From Agroathelia rolfsii (Eukaryota > Basidiomycota > Agaricomycetes > Amylocorticiales > Amylocorticiaceae), in assembly GCA_018343915.1 (NCBI GenBank), contig JABRWF010000006.1, forward strand, positions 3,782,001 to 3,846,000: a stretch of DNA of 64,000 nucleotides, read 5' to 3'. Every line of letters starts with the position of its first letter. Positions within the stretch are counted from its first letter, which is position 1. Of the stretch, positions 11,500 through 22,355 are shown piece after piece. A program made the translations under genes and the position numbers. A model generated the notes under the pieces. It did not search any database and had not been told where the DNA came from. It was given only the letters and a program-made list of their open reading frames with translations.

Positions 11500-13521
11500 T
11501 ATGTTGATATTCCTTCTAACTATCAATGAGATATAGAAGCGCTAACGATATATTAGGGAAGGAGAGGCCAAGCCGCACTACGCAATCAATGAGCCTGATA
11601 GTGGTCACAAGGGAATTAGGATTCGTGAGTCATGATGTAGCGTACTCTGTGCAATGATAAGTGGAAAGATCAGAAAATGATGCAGATATCATCAAGCCCT
11701 GGAAAATGCCTTAAATGTTATTCATAACATGCTAATTGTTGCTCTTATATTTGCAGTGGTTCCAAAGTTTGAGGGGGTCGCATTGTTTTTTAAAGCAATC
11801 GCATGAGCTATATTGTTAATCTATCATTCACGCATGCGTTGGAGCATTGATCAAGCTAGAGAGATGGTCACCGCGTCTCAGTTAATAGTAAAGCCACAGT
11901 CACATTTGATGGGTTCTGTACTAGACATATCTGGATATATTTGACCCATACGAATCCCCAGCGCTTGAGTCGAGTTGATTTATATCATACTGCAATGGCT
12001 TCGTGTATGTATACATCCGTCATAGTCATAGTATGACTAGTTTTACAGGCTAGTAGCATGCAACTCACGAATACTGCCCCCAGCTTAGCATCTGAGAGCG
12101 ACAGAGAGAAAAGGGAGATGGGAGAAATAAAGAGGCGTGTGCCCTTCAAGGGCAACAAGTGAGAAAGTAAAATCGACAAAAAAAAAGCTCACTATTGCTC
12201 ATCAGCTTCACGATCGAGATGATACCAAAGTCAACAAGTGGCATTCCTATGTAATCGATTATTTATGAGCGTGCATACAGATATACTTCGATGTACTCTA
12301 AGCTTGTCTCTCTGTCAAATCAATGCCAGTAATAGTTATGGTTTCTGTTATCTATTCTGAATATTGCACTGCTGATGAGTGACCTGCATGAGCCTATAAA
12401 ACAGAGTCAAGTATATGCGCTCAGAATAACAGAGAAATAAATGCATGGCGGAATGATGAAGTACCTATAAGCCATCCCGGTCTGCGTCCTCGTTTTTCCT
12501 GAATGAAATATCTGCGTAGCGCATCATGATGGCTTGTTCGCCGAGATGCGACTCACTCCCGAGAAGACCCATAGCAGACCACGTTGGATCCAATCAGACT
12601 CCTAGAGTTATACATATTCGGCGCTATATTCAGATACACAATGCTAGATTGAAGACATTGTGCATCCCTGAGAACGGGAGCAACACGCTATAATGACCTG
12701 CAACATTGGCTATATACCCAAATATTATCTTCCCTAAACATGCCCCTAGTATTTATAATCGAAAGTAAGCCAGAGGAGAAATACTGAGATCCCTTATTGT
12801 TTCATATACTATATAACTAGCATTACTCGTGCTCCGCACGCAATAAAAAATAAAAACCAAATTCTATCGGGTCAAATTACCTTGAATCCAAATCATTGTG
12901 TTAAAATTTCATATAGCACTGGCAAACAGCCTAACATGATTAAAACGCTTGATTGGCTGTGTGTGAGGGTAGAGAAATACCTAGCATGCATCAGGTAAAA
13001 TCTACCTCTATACACACCAAATAAATAACAAAATTCAAGTTTTCACAATGAGAAAAGGAAACGAAGTATGGTACCAAGATACAGATTGAACAAAAACGCT
13101 TGCAAAGTGTAACAGATCAAGACCCTTTGGAGTGAGGCTGGCCAGTTTGGTGATATAACGCCTGTTACGTTGTTTTCAATATTTCTTATTTCTTCAATTT
13201 CTTGGCATTAGCTTACAATAGGTTTCCATTCCGCAAGGAATATGTTTACACTCATCAGTTGGTTTTCTTACATTTGTGTACTCGTGGTTTTTATCTTAGG
13301 ATAGGTATAAATATGGATTATGTATGTAATCAAGTGGGACAGGTAATCGACACTATACCAGCTCTAAGTCTCTCTCTCTTTTGTGATTTGTCTCTTGTGA
13401 CGTCCCTGGTTGGATGCTACACAAAAGCGGCTTAGACACTCATATTCAAATATTGACAAATTTTTGACGACTGATTTTTTATGACTAAAAGAATACAGGA
13501 ATAAAACGAAATGAGGATAGA

Positions 13522-13738
13522 CAAAACAGGGCATGTGAAAATTTATGTTACGGAATCTAATTTTTCAGCAACTAATATTTTGAATGACTAACCAAACAGG
13601 GGAAGTGAAAAATTAGATTACGGGATCTAAATTTATGACATTTGTGTGTACAGCGGTAGCTAAATGAGGATACTACAAATATGGCAAGTAAAATTTTATA
13701 TTACGGGATCTAATTTTTTGACGTTTGTGTGTAGGCCT
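13522..13738 (+). repeat. three-unit degenerate tandem repeat
   Basis: Three successive units of about 70-82 bp (from 13522, 13593 and 13675) share the order (A/C)AAACAGGG(G/C)AAGTG, TTACGG(G/A)ATCTAA and, in the last two, TTTTGAC(A/G)TTTGTGTGTA. A further inverted match to the GGGATCTAATTTTTGACAT part lies at 22422-22442, so the unit or its core is dispersed. No coding potential. Confidence 0.6.
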
Positions 13739-14449
13739 CCTTTTATTATTGATGTAGAAAAAATGAATGAAAACGCCATTGATAACATTGTGAGCATTCA
13801 TACTCATTCTTGATTCCGAGTTGTCGATCAATGCAAAAAGTCTCGTTCTTAAGCAAGACCTGAATGAATTTGGCATCTTTGAATGAAATAGTTTCGATAC
13901 ACGGTCCTGGATTATTACGGTTTGGTAAACCACAGGTACAAGTTGCTATCGCAAAGGCTCCATAAGCCAAGCCCAGAAATACGCAATGCTTATAGGAAGC
14001 ACAAACCTAAGGCCCAAGGACGAGGCCGCAAATTTTTTCTCATGAGCATTGCTAGTGATATGGCAGCAAAACTCGTTGATGTCTGGATTAAAATTACCTC
14101 TGCTCAAGACCTTGACTAGACTGATTCATTAACTTAGAGGCAAAAAACATACTTATACTATTATATCGACTTGAAACTCGCTTAGTGTACCAAAGTACAG
14201 AACGAAGCATTATGATCAAGTTGAAGCTAAAGAACTTACGATGATAGTCTAGGACCAGAGACTCATGAGGAGCATCCACATAGGAGCGCGTACATTTGAT
14301 TGATTTAGTTTACAGCCATATATGAATCACTCAGGGACCAGGGTACGAGATTCTAATATACATTACAGCTCCATTACACCGTAGTTTGTTGTCGGTGTAT
14401 AAACGTACAAAAAAACCGGGGTACAAGACCAGCTCGGTATAATATCTTT

Positions 14450-14640
14450 GGTCTAGATGCAGCGTTGGGCAAAAGCGCTTTGCGATCGCGACTGGGCTTG
14501 TAAACCTCAGGGGAAATAGAGGTGAGCAGCGGGGTGGGTAGGACTCACCTTCTCTCGCTGATCGCTTCCCTTCGGGCTGGCAGCCAGACCACAATAACCA
14601 AAGGAAGAAGGTAAATGTTTGAGGGAGGGTAAGTGGGTTA
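14450..14640 (+). repeat. possible diverged relative of the dispersed repeat family
   Basis: A weak match to the copies at 6334 and 53971: GATGCAGCGTTGGGCAAAAG then AGCGCTTTGCGA and a GAGGTGAGCAGCGGGGTGGG block in the same order. Similarity is patchy and could be coincidence of composition. Confidence 0.3.
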
Positions 14641-14990
14641 AAAAGAGCAAGCTAAGTGGACGAGTGTGGTGGCGGACGGAGCGAGAGATGGGTCGCTCTC
14701 TAGCATACATTTGCCCCTACCGCGTATATCAAAGACACCGTTTAATGCCAGCGTTCCTTGGCAGAAAGTATTCATTTGACATGATGCATATATGATCACA
14801 TCATGCTGTACTGATGGACGGCTGTCGCATCGACTGTCTAATGAATTAGTTCCTCTGCTGACCTAGCACGCCGCCGATATAACGGCTTATTGGTCGGATT
14901 CGGAAGGGAGAAGTTGTAATAATAGCATATAACACGTCACCGCTACACCCCAAAAGATGGAAAATGGGCATAACAATGATGAGTGATGTA

Positions 14991-15254
14991 CTCGTAGTTC
15001 TCAAAAATTTCCATATATTACGTTAGCCATCCACAATCCAAGCTTAAATCTTTCAACAAATTAGTATCTCCCTTGAAGTTTCACGCTGGTCAAAAAAAGT
15101 ACTGGTACTACTGGTTAGAGCTGTAGCTCTATAAAGAAGCTATATAAAAAAAGTATTTATACTATACGCTTTGGTAGGTAAAATATAGTATCAAAGACGG
15201 AGGTGGCTGAGGGTGGCTATCACGTGATCTACAGAAACTTTTGAGAACTGCGAG
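14991..15254. mobile_element. MITE, Tc1/mariner-like, TA-flanked (copy 2, inverted)
   Basis: The right end inverted reads CTCGCAGTTCTCAAAAGTTT, and the left end CTCGTAGTTCTCAAAAATTT, so the terminal inverted repeats are about 32 bp with a few mismatches. Flanking TA dinucleotides are at 14989-14990 and 15255-15256. The whole 264-bp interior matches copy 1 (11015-11499) in reverse orientation once the insert in copy 1 is removed, for example GTTTCACGCTGGTC and AGAGCTGTAGCTCTA. Confidence 0.85.
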
Positions 15255-15469
15255 TATAATACTATTTATGTAGTATGTTCTCGTGTCGAAGTATCATCGA
15301 CTTCAACTGACGCCAGCATGGGATCCACCAGAAATATGGCTTGTTTGGACTGGATTCTATCTGAAGCCACAGTACTACTAGTAGTATCAGTATAGCCCGG
15401 GGCACTTCCTTACATCCTGTACCATCTCTTGCTCATCTATAAATACCTGGCACGGCAAACAACCCTCAT

Positions 15470-16700
15470 CGCTCTAATGAATTTCATATCATGTCTTGCC
15501 CTCGCATTCATTAATAGACGCGTCTGGCGCTATTCAAGGACGGAAAAGGTTGCTTCATGGGGCTGCTCATAAACACCACGACGCTTAAGATAACCCTCTG
15601 ATCATCTGTGGTATCTCCTCAGGCCAAGAAGACACGGTGGAATGGGCCGAGTGTACTTTTCAAGTTCTCAAGACGTCTATGAATTTTGAAGACATCCGAT
15701 TTGAGCTTGGTCGAAGCCTTATGCCAGAAGGTAACACAGATCGAACTTTCCTTGGCTTTGTCTCTCGCCTCAAATTTGCATCGATTTTCGTCACATGTCC
15801 CATTCGACGGCGCAGATATGAAAATTGTCTCCACCAAGTTCCTCAAAGTAGTCACCTAATCCATCTAAAACTCATCTCTCGCGAGCTCTTAGACGGCGTT
15901 TTGTATGGAACGGAAGCCAAGAATCTACCTGCTATGTCGACGGAGATCTTCGCACCTGGTAGAAATCCCGAGGGCCATAGGTATGTGAAAATGCTTAGAG
16001 GTGTGATGCAAGATTTTAACTTTGCCATACTTGTGCGCATTTTTTGTTTTTGTTTAGATGGCCAAGTATAATGGCTTGCAGAATTCTTCTACAGTGCCAA
16101 TGCAGATTAAATAATCACAATATTGGCCCTGACCTGACTCGGCATGCAAATAGAACTTCCTTGGCAGAGAATCTACTAAAGCTTCCGGTGTTTACTCTCT
16201 CAATCTCACTGTCAGTCTGAGTGCATTCCATTTACCATTCAAATGTTCATCGCTTCAAGCGAGAGCTAATAATCGTCAATAGCTTACTGCAGTTGCTCTC
16301 GTATGTGCATGTGATTATCCGAGACTCCTGAGGCAATATCTGTATTTTGTGGTATTGTAGATTGCAACTTTCGCCTTACAGCATCTTATTTGGGCAATCA
16401 AGGATATCGCGGTTATTGTCTCAGGACATCTACCATTAAAATCCCAGTGCCTATCACAAAAGTCGAATATAGATACAAGGAAAAGCTGTTGGCACCAGTA
16501 ATAGACAAGAACAATGGGTCTGACAGGGATTTTAACGAAGACTCTGGGATAGGAGATATGTTTGGGGTTGATGATAACACACTACAGTCATTACTATCGG
16601 CAGAATTGGATGGTGAGGCTGATGAGCTCATACTAGGACGTCTGTCAGTTACTGGTGTGTCTCTAGGCATACACTTTACAATAAATATTCAAGTCTAGCA
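15470..16700 (+). other. possible exons of an unrecognised or decayed gene
   Basis: A TATA-like CTATAAATA at about 15438 is followed by an ATG at 15478, whose short frame starts with a signal-like MNFISCLALAFI. Two longer plus-strand frames follow, at about 15637-16071 (144 codons) and 16390-16698 (102 codons). The second is acidic (GIGDMFGVDDNTLQ). I could not join these into a family I recognise, and the implied introns are not clear. They may be chance frames, a species-specific gene or a remnant. Confidence 0.2.
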
Positions 16701-16869
16701 CAGTAATTCCTTGATGGTTTAGAGTAGCAAGTTTGTGTAGTATTCTCGTGAATGAAGATAATATGTGTCTATGATGGTGCATGAGTGAGTTCAAACGTCG
16801 AAAAAAACCAAGTCCCGCGTCACAGAGCGTAACTTGCCAATGGTGCACCGAAGCCAGACAGTAGTACTA

Positions 16870-16975
16870 TTAAGTGACTATTTGGTCACCTAATAGTCAG
16901 ATAGTAGTCACACTTAGTCACCCCGTGCATTTTTTTACATTGGGTGGGACTGTGGGTGACTATTTTCTGACTTCG
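16870..16975. repeat. cluster of inverted GTCAC/GTGAC motifs upstream of PKS gene 1
   Basis: Five GTSAC motifs occur within about 90 bp in both orientations (near 16874, 16885, 16907, 16917 and 16955), several extended to TAGTCA or AGTGACTA. The stretch can fold on itself. It lies about 400-480 bp upstream of the ATG at 17353. It could be a small inverted-repeat element or a factor-binding cluster; the sequence alone does not decide. Confidence 0.35.
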
Positions 16976-17352
16976 CTTTTCACTGAGCCTAATTAATTGG
17001 CCGCTTGGGATCTTACCATTTCAATGTCCGCTCCCTCAGCAATCGCATTCCGTTTCAAGCTCAGAGCGGCGACAATGATCGCGAGGCGGCTGGGCGAGCT
17101 TATATGGATCCCGTACCTTTGTCAACTTCCTTGTTCTGTTTGTTGAGACTCCCTCAAAGACTCGGATATCATCCCATCGGCCACAGGCACAAGAATAATC
17201 TATACTTTCATCATATCAATCAATATGTGATATCAGCAGAAGGCTCGAAGTTTCATCACAATTAAATCAAATCAAGCTCAGGAAAATGAGAAAATGATAT
17301 AAATCAATGAGTTAATGCTCACAGTTGCGAGGCACGGGCCTACAGATGCGAA

Positions 17353-20300
17353 ATGGCCACAGTCGATGACTTCAAGCCTTTGGAAACAACTCTACTGACA
17401 CTCTCGGACGTTTATGCAGTCAGAACGCCAACTGCGCCGTTTTTGCTGGTCTCCGAGGATTCATACATCGATCATGCTTCGTTCCAAGTCTTAACCCAGT
17501 CCCTCCTTCCCTTAAGGCTACTAGCCCTGGCCGATGCTGTGAAAGAATCATCCCGCATAATGCTGATTGCTCGCAACTCTCCACTTGTACCACTCTTTCT
17601 GTGGTCTGCATGGTCTATCGGCATATGTGTTGCTTTAGTTCCTCCAACAGCTGATGCTGGCTTGTGGCTTCCCATGGTCCAGCTAACCCAACCTTCCGCA
17701 GTCTTTACTATGCATTCCATTCATGACGAGGTCAAAATTAGGCTAGCTAAAACGGGACTCCCCGTCGTGATTATGGAACAACTCCTTCCTACGTCTCCAA
17801 TTCCTTCGAAGTCGCCATTTCAAGCCATGATCCACTCTGCCCACAGCCTTCTTCACAACTCTTGTGTAGAAAGTAGCGAGCTATCGATTACACCACCCAG
17901 TCCTCTTGCACCTAATGTCATTCTTTTTACATCATCTGCGGTTGATGCCTCGACACTTAAGTGTGTGGAGTATAACCATAGCATGTGCATCGCTTCATCC
18001 TGGAGGACTGTCGTTGCTTTTGGGGGGCGCTCCTTCGTTGAGACGCCCAAAAGGCACCTCGGCTGGCTTCCTTTGAGCCATTGCTTTGAATTAACAATTG
18101 CATTGATGTAGGATACAGATTCTTCTCTGAATTTACGACTTTTCTAAAGCTTCCTCTCTAATTATAGGGGAATCGTATTGAGATCTGGAGGAACGTACGT
18201 ATTTCACGACCCATTGATAACATCTTCAGAGTTTGCTTTCGATGTTCCACTACCCGATTTGATTCTAGAGTCCCTGAAGTACCACTGGCCGATCCATTCC
18301 CTTACATCTGTCCCCGCTATCATTGAAAACATGATTCCTCTTCCGAACTCTCATCTTTTGAAGTCCCTCTCATCTCTTTGCGTCGCTGGAGCTTCATCGC
18401 CCCCACGTCTAATTGAGTGGGCTGTGGACCGCCAAGTGCCATTTATTGATCTCGTTGGCGCAACCGAAGTGGCTGGCGCTTTCTGCACGCGAAAAGTTCG
18501 AAATGGGAAACTTGAGGATGGCTTTACTCTGTGTCACGATCTAATGGGCGTCCTAGAGAAGGAAAGGGATTCGGACGAATTTGGTGAGCTTATTGTGGTT
18601 GGAAAGGTAACGAAGCTGTTTATTATTCACTAAAGATTTACGTTTGTTGATTTGAAATATCACTAGATACTTCCTGTATCATATTTCCGGAATACAAGCA
18701 GACGGGAGTACAAATACGATGCTGCATCGGGCGTCACTACTTACCGCACCGGCGATATTTACGAAGAGGTCCCACAGGCCTTTAATGGACGTGTCATCAT
18801 CTCAGGCTCGCCATTGCCGAAATTCTTGGAAGATCATGTATCCAGAAGCATGCATGGGATTGTGTACCTCTCCCGTGCCGACGATATGCTTGTTTTTTCT
18901 ACTGGCATCAAGCTGGACGTGATTCCGCTGGAGAGAGCACTAGGGGGTTTCGACTCTATCAAACGAGCCGCACTTGTGCTTGACAATACAGCCAGCGGCA
19001 TCATCATGCTCATCGAGCCAGCAGACCCTGACGCAGATCAACTTTCGAGCACTAATACTCAGGGTGTGACAGAAGAGAAGTGGGAGGCGATTAAGCAGGC
19101 TGTGGACAAAACAAATAAAATGCTACCATACGAGAAGCGAATGCCCTCATCCGATTCGGAGAGGGTTGTCCTCGTTGACTCACTTCCTGTGACGACCAAG
19201 TTAACGCTTCACCGGAAGAAACTAGAGGCCATTTTGGCTAAAAACCATGGATTGTGGCCTTTGGAAAGGAGGAGGCGTATAGTTACGTGCAAGCCTACTG
19301 CTTTTCCCAATGCATCCGTCAAAACATCCCAGTCGCCAGAGACAAAAGCAAACCTATCTCCACAAATGATTCGGATCAGGGAGACCCTCGTGCCTCTTCT
19401 CGCTACTATCTTTTCTTTGCCAGCTCAAGAGATTCAAAACCAGTCATTCTCTCTTGTTAGCCTTGGTCTTACTTCAATCTCTTCTGTACGCCTTTCGACA
19501 ATGCTTAAAGAAACATTTTCAGTCTCTATATCGCAAGCTATGCTATTTGGCATTCATGACATTAACGAACTAGCAGAAATTGTTCTAAGGAGATCCGAAG
19601 AATCAGGAGACAAACTTGGTGTCGCTCCAAAGGTCAAAAGACACCTCATTAACCCTTCCCATTTTCCGCAGCCTCTTGTAGCAGCCAACGATGCCGACGA
19701 CATTGTGATAACCGGCGCATCGTGTTGCTTCCCAGGTGGGATTCAGGATCTTGAAGATCTCTGGCAAGCACTTCTTATGCCTAAAGTCCATCTGGAAAAT
19801 ATTGTACAGTCCACCCCACCCGCATCTAGGTGGTCAAGCAAAAGCGAAAACAAGAGAGCTTATGATTTTGAGACAAGTCTACCGATGGCATACCTCCAGG
19901 ATGAAAATTATGATGTGAATGCTAGTTTAGCGGCATTTTTTGGTCTCAAACCCATCGATGTGGAAGCAATGCCTCCAAATCATCGTCTTGTAATGATGCT
20001 AGGATACAAGGCTTTAGAAGATGCCGGAGTGAAACCGAAAAATGCTGAGGACAATGCGTTAGCTGAAGGTGAAAGTTGGGCAGTGCTCACAAGTCTGAAT
20101 AACTCCGGATGGGCAGAAAGAAATTTAATCGAGAAGGATTTGAGAGGTAAGTTGGAATCATTTTCAAGCTGTATGAGACTTCCTATGAAATTGCTGACAA
20201 TCTTGTATAGCATACGGCAGAAACATCGAAAATTTTGTTGATGAGAATGCCGGTGCCCGTCTGTCTTATTTTTTGAACCTAAGCGGACCTGCGCTCGAAA

Positions 20301-22355
20301 CGAAGACGGCTTGCTCAAGTAGTGCTGTTGCGCTCCACCAAGGTGCTTAAGTTTCTTTTTATCTTCCTCGGCTTGCGTTTAATTACTAATGACCCCCCAT
20401 TAGCGGAAATGATGATTAGAAATAGCGACTGTGATGCCGCTGTTGTGGTCGCTTCCTGCACTCATTTTTTACCTTCTGCCAACATTTTCCGCGATAATGC
20501 TAGTATTGGATCACACTCGGGACGATGCGCAACCTTCTTCCAGTCAGCAGATGGGTTTCTCCCATCTGAGGGTGCAGCTGCCATTGTCATTCAGCGTGCG
20601 AAAAGTGCCAGGGTGACGCCGTATGCCAAGATAAGAGCAATCTCGCTCGGTCAGGACGGTAGAACACAGAGTTTCGCTGCACCAAATGAGCACGCGCAAG
20701 CGCGGACAATATCTAAAGCGTTGAAAAAGGCAAAACTTTACCCTAATGATATTGATTACTACGAATGTGTGTCATTTTGATCTGATTTGTATGCTTGGGA
20801 TTCTGATGTCTACACATTTCTAGCTCATGGGACGGGCACCAGATTGGGCGATGCCATTGAGGTTAATGGAATCAATAGAGTCTTTGGTGGTCAACGATCG
20901 AAGCCATTGCCACTTGGCAGTGTCAAAGCCGTGCTTGGGCACACCGAAGAGGTTGCCGCTCTTGCAGGCATTCTAAAAGCCGTTTTGCTTTTCAAGCACA
21001 ACCTCATTCCTCCTCAACCAGACTATGGTGCACTAAACGAACAACTCGATTTGTTTTCCTCGAAGTTGCATATCCCTCGTACATTCCAAGCCTTTGTTTC
21101 AAGTTCAAACTCTTCACGTCTCGTTTCTGTCGCATCATATGGTCTTTCTGGAACGCTCGCTCACATCATCTTGGAATCTCTTCCACATTATTCACAGCCA
21201 GAAAATACCACTACCGAACCGAACGTATTCGTTGTTTCTGCCCATAGTGCTCTTGACTGGATTATGTTACTCGATAAATTCTCAAAGTGGATTGATACAA
21301 TTGCAGCTCAGCAAGTGACAATCGCGGATGTATGTCGTACAACCCAGATTTCGCGAGATCATCACAGATACAGGAAAGCATGGGTCGTCACTTCATGGAG
21401 GGATCTATATTTTGAAATCAAGACAGCCCATGAGCGTGATACTGCACCGAATAGCATTACTGGTTGGAAGGGACCAAGGCTGGCGCTATGGTTTGGTCCC
21501 GCCGTATCATCTACACCTGAGGAGACCGCCTTTGCCTCACATCCCGTCTATCAATCGACGTTATCAGCTCTCAATGCTGCAGGCGCCTCTGCGACCCATG
21601 GACCCTACGTGGCTCAGCTATGTGCTGCCACCGCTCTGAAGGCCATGGGCGCTGACATCATTACTGTTGGTGGCGAGGGCGTTGGCGAATTCATTGCTGC
21701 CTCATTTGCCAATATCTTCGGGCCGGAGACCCTTTTCTCTTGCCTTACCGACGCACAATCTGTGAGCGAACCAGTGTATTTCATTGAAGGTCTTGGTGCC
21801 CATGAACAGGTTGAGGATTTTTTGCTTGACTTTGGTCCGACCGAGCTCCATGTGGTGTGGAGGCTCGGACCAGACTCGATAGGAGTTACAGGGAAGCAGG
21901 CCGCCATTGTTCGGCTACAGGAAATGTTGTATACGGCTGGCTCTGGCCTCAAGTTTGGCGGACAGAGGCTACTGGATGTAGGACAAGTCATCATTGAAAC
22001 GCTCTCGAAGTTTTCGCCATCCGAATATCCTGTCATATCCGCTTCACTTGGCGGGGAGTACTTGGACGAAAAATCTTTAATGAATACCAATTATTGGGGG
22101 CCGCTATTGTCTCGTACCATGCACTCAAATCAGGCTTTAGAGGCGCTCACAAAGGAAAACCTTGTCGTCATTGACCTTACGGGCACTCACAGAAAGATGA
22201 GCAACGTTTTCTCGCTTCACGACAACGGAAGTTGCCTTCTTGCGGTACTATGGGAAGCTGGCATGAGCGTGGAGTGGGAGAATATAGGAATGCCTGGTCA
22301 TGTCACTAGGTTACCTGGTTATCAGTGGGCTTCTAATAAGTGTAGCGCGTCATAA
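17353..22355 (+). CDS. hybrid synthase: adenylation - ACP - ketosynthase - degenerate acyltransferase (PKS gene 1)
   Basis: Six exons close exactly in frame: 17353-18107, 18168-18606, 18667-20146, 20211-20342, 20404-20766 and 20824-22355 (1566 aa). Domains: an AMP-binding domain (about 1-600) with GATEVAG, YRTGD and RADDML motifs; a carrier domain (about 635-705) with phosphopantetheine Ser668 in LGLTSIS; a ketosynthase (about 743-1180) with Cys926 in TACSSS, His1058 in SHGTGT and His1096 in GHTEE; then an AT-like domain and a post-AT linker ending GYQW. In the AT-like part the GHSxG box reads G-E-G-V-G (1340-1344), so the nucleophile serine is Gly and the domain should be inactive. The A3 loop is also altered (TSSAVDAST). 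The protein should activate an acid, load it on its own ACP and condense it using extender units supplied elsewhere. It has no release domain and probably works with gene 2. A TATA-like GATATAAAT lies about 50 bp before the ATG. Confidence 0.9.

Larger units (their letters stand above)
9217..17352. other. gene-poor, transposon-rich intergenic region
   Basis: No intact gene can be supported in these 8.1 kb. Listed separately are a gene fragment, a solo-LTR candidate, two related MITEs with one nested insertion, a tandem repeat and a cluster of GTCAC/GTGAC motifs. Stretches such as 11500-13500 are AT-rich with only short open frames. A minus-strand area at 13750-14280 has exon-like pieces that I could not join into a recognisable protein. 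Confidence 0.55.
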
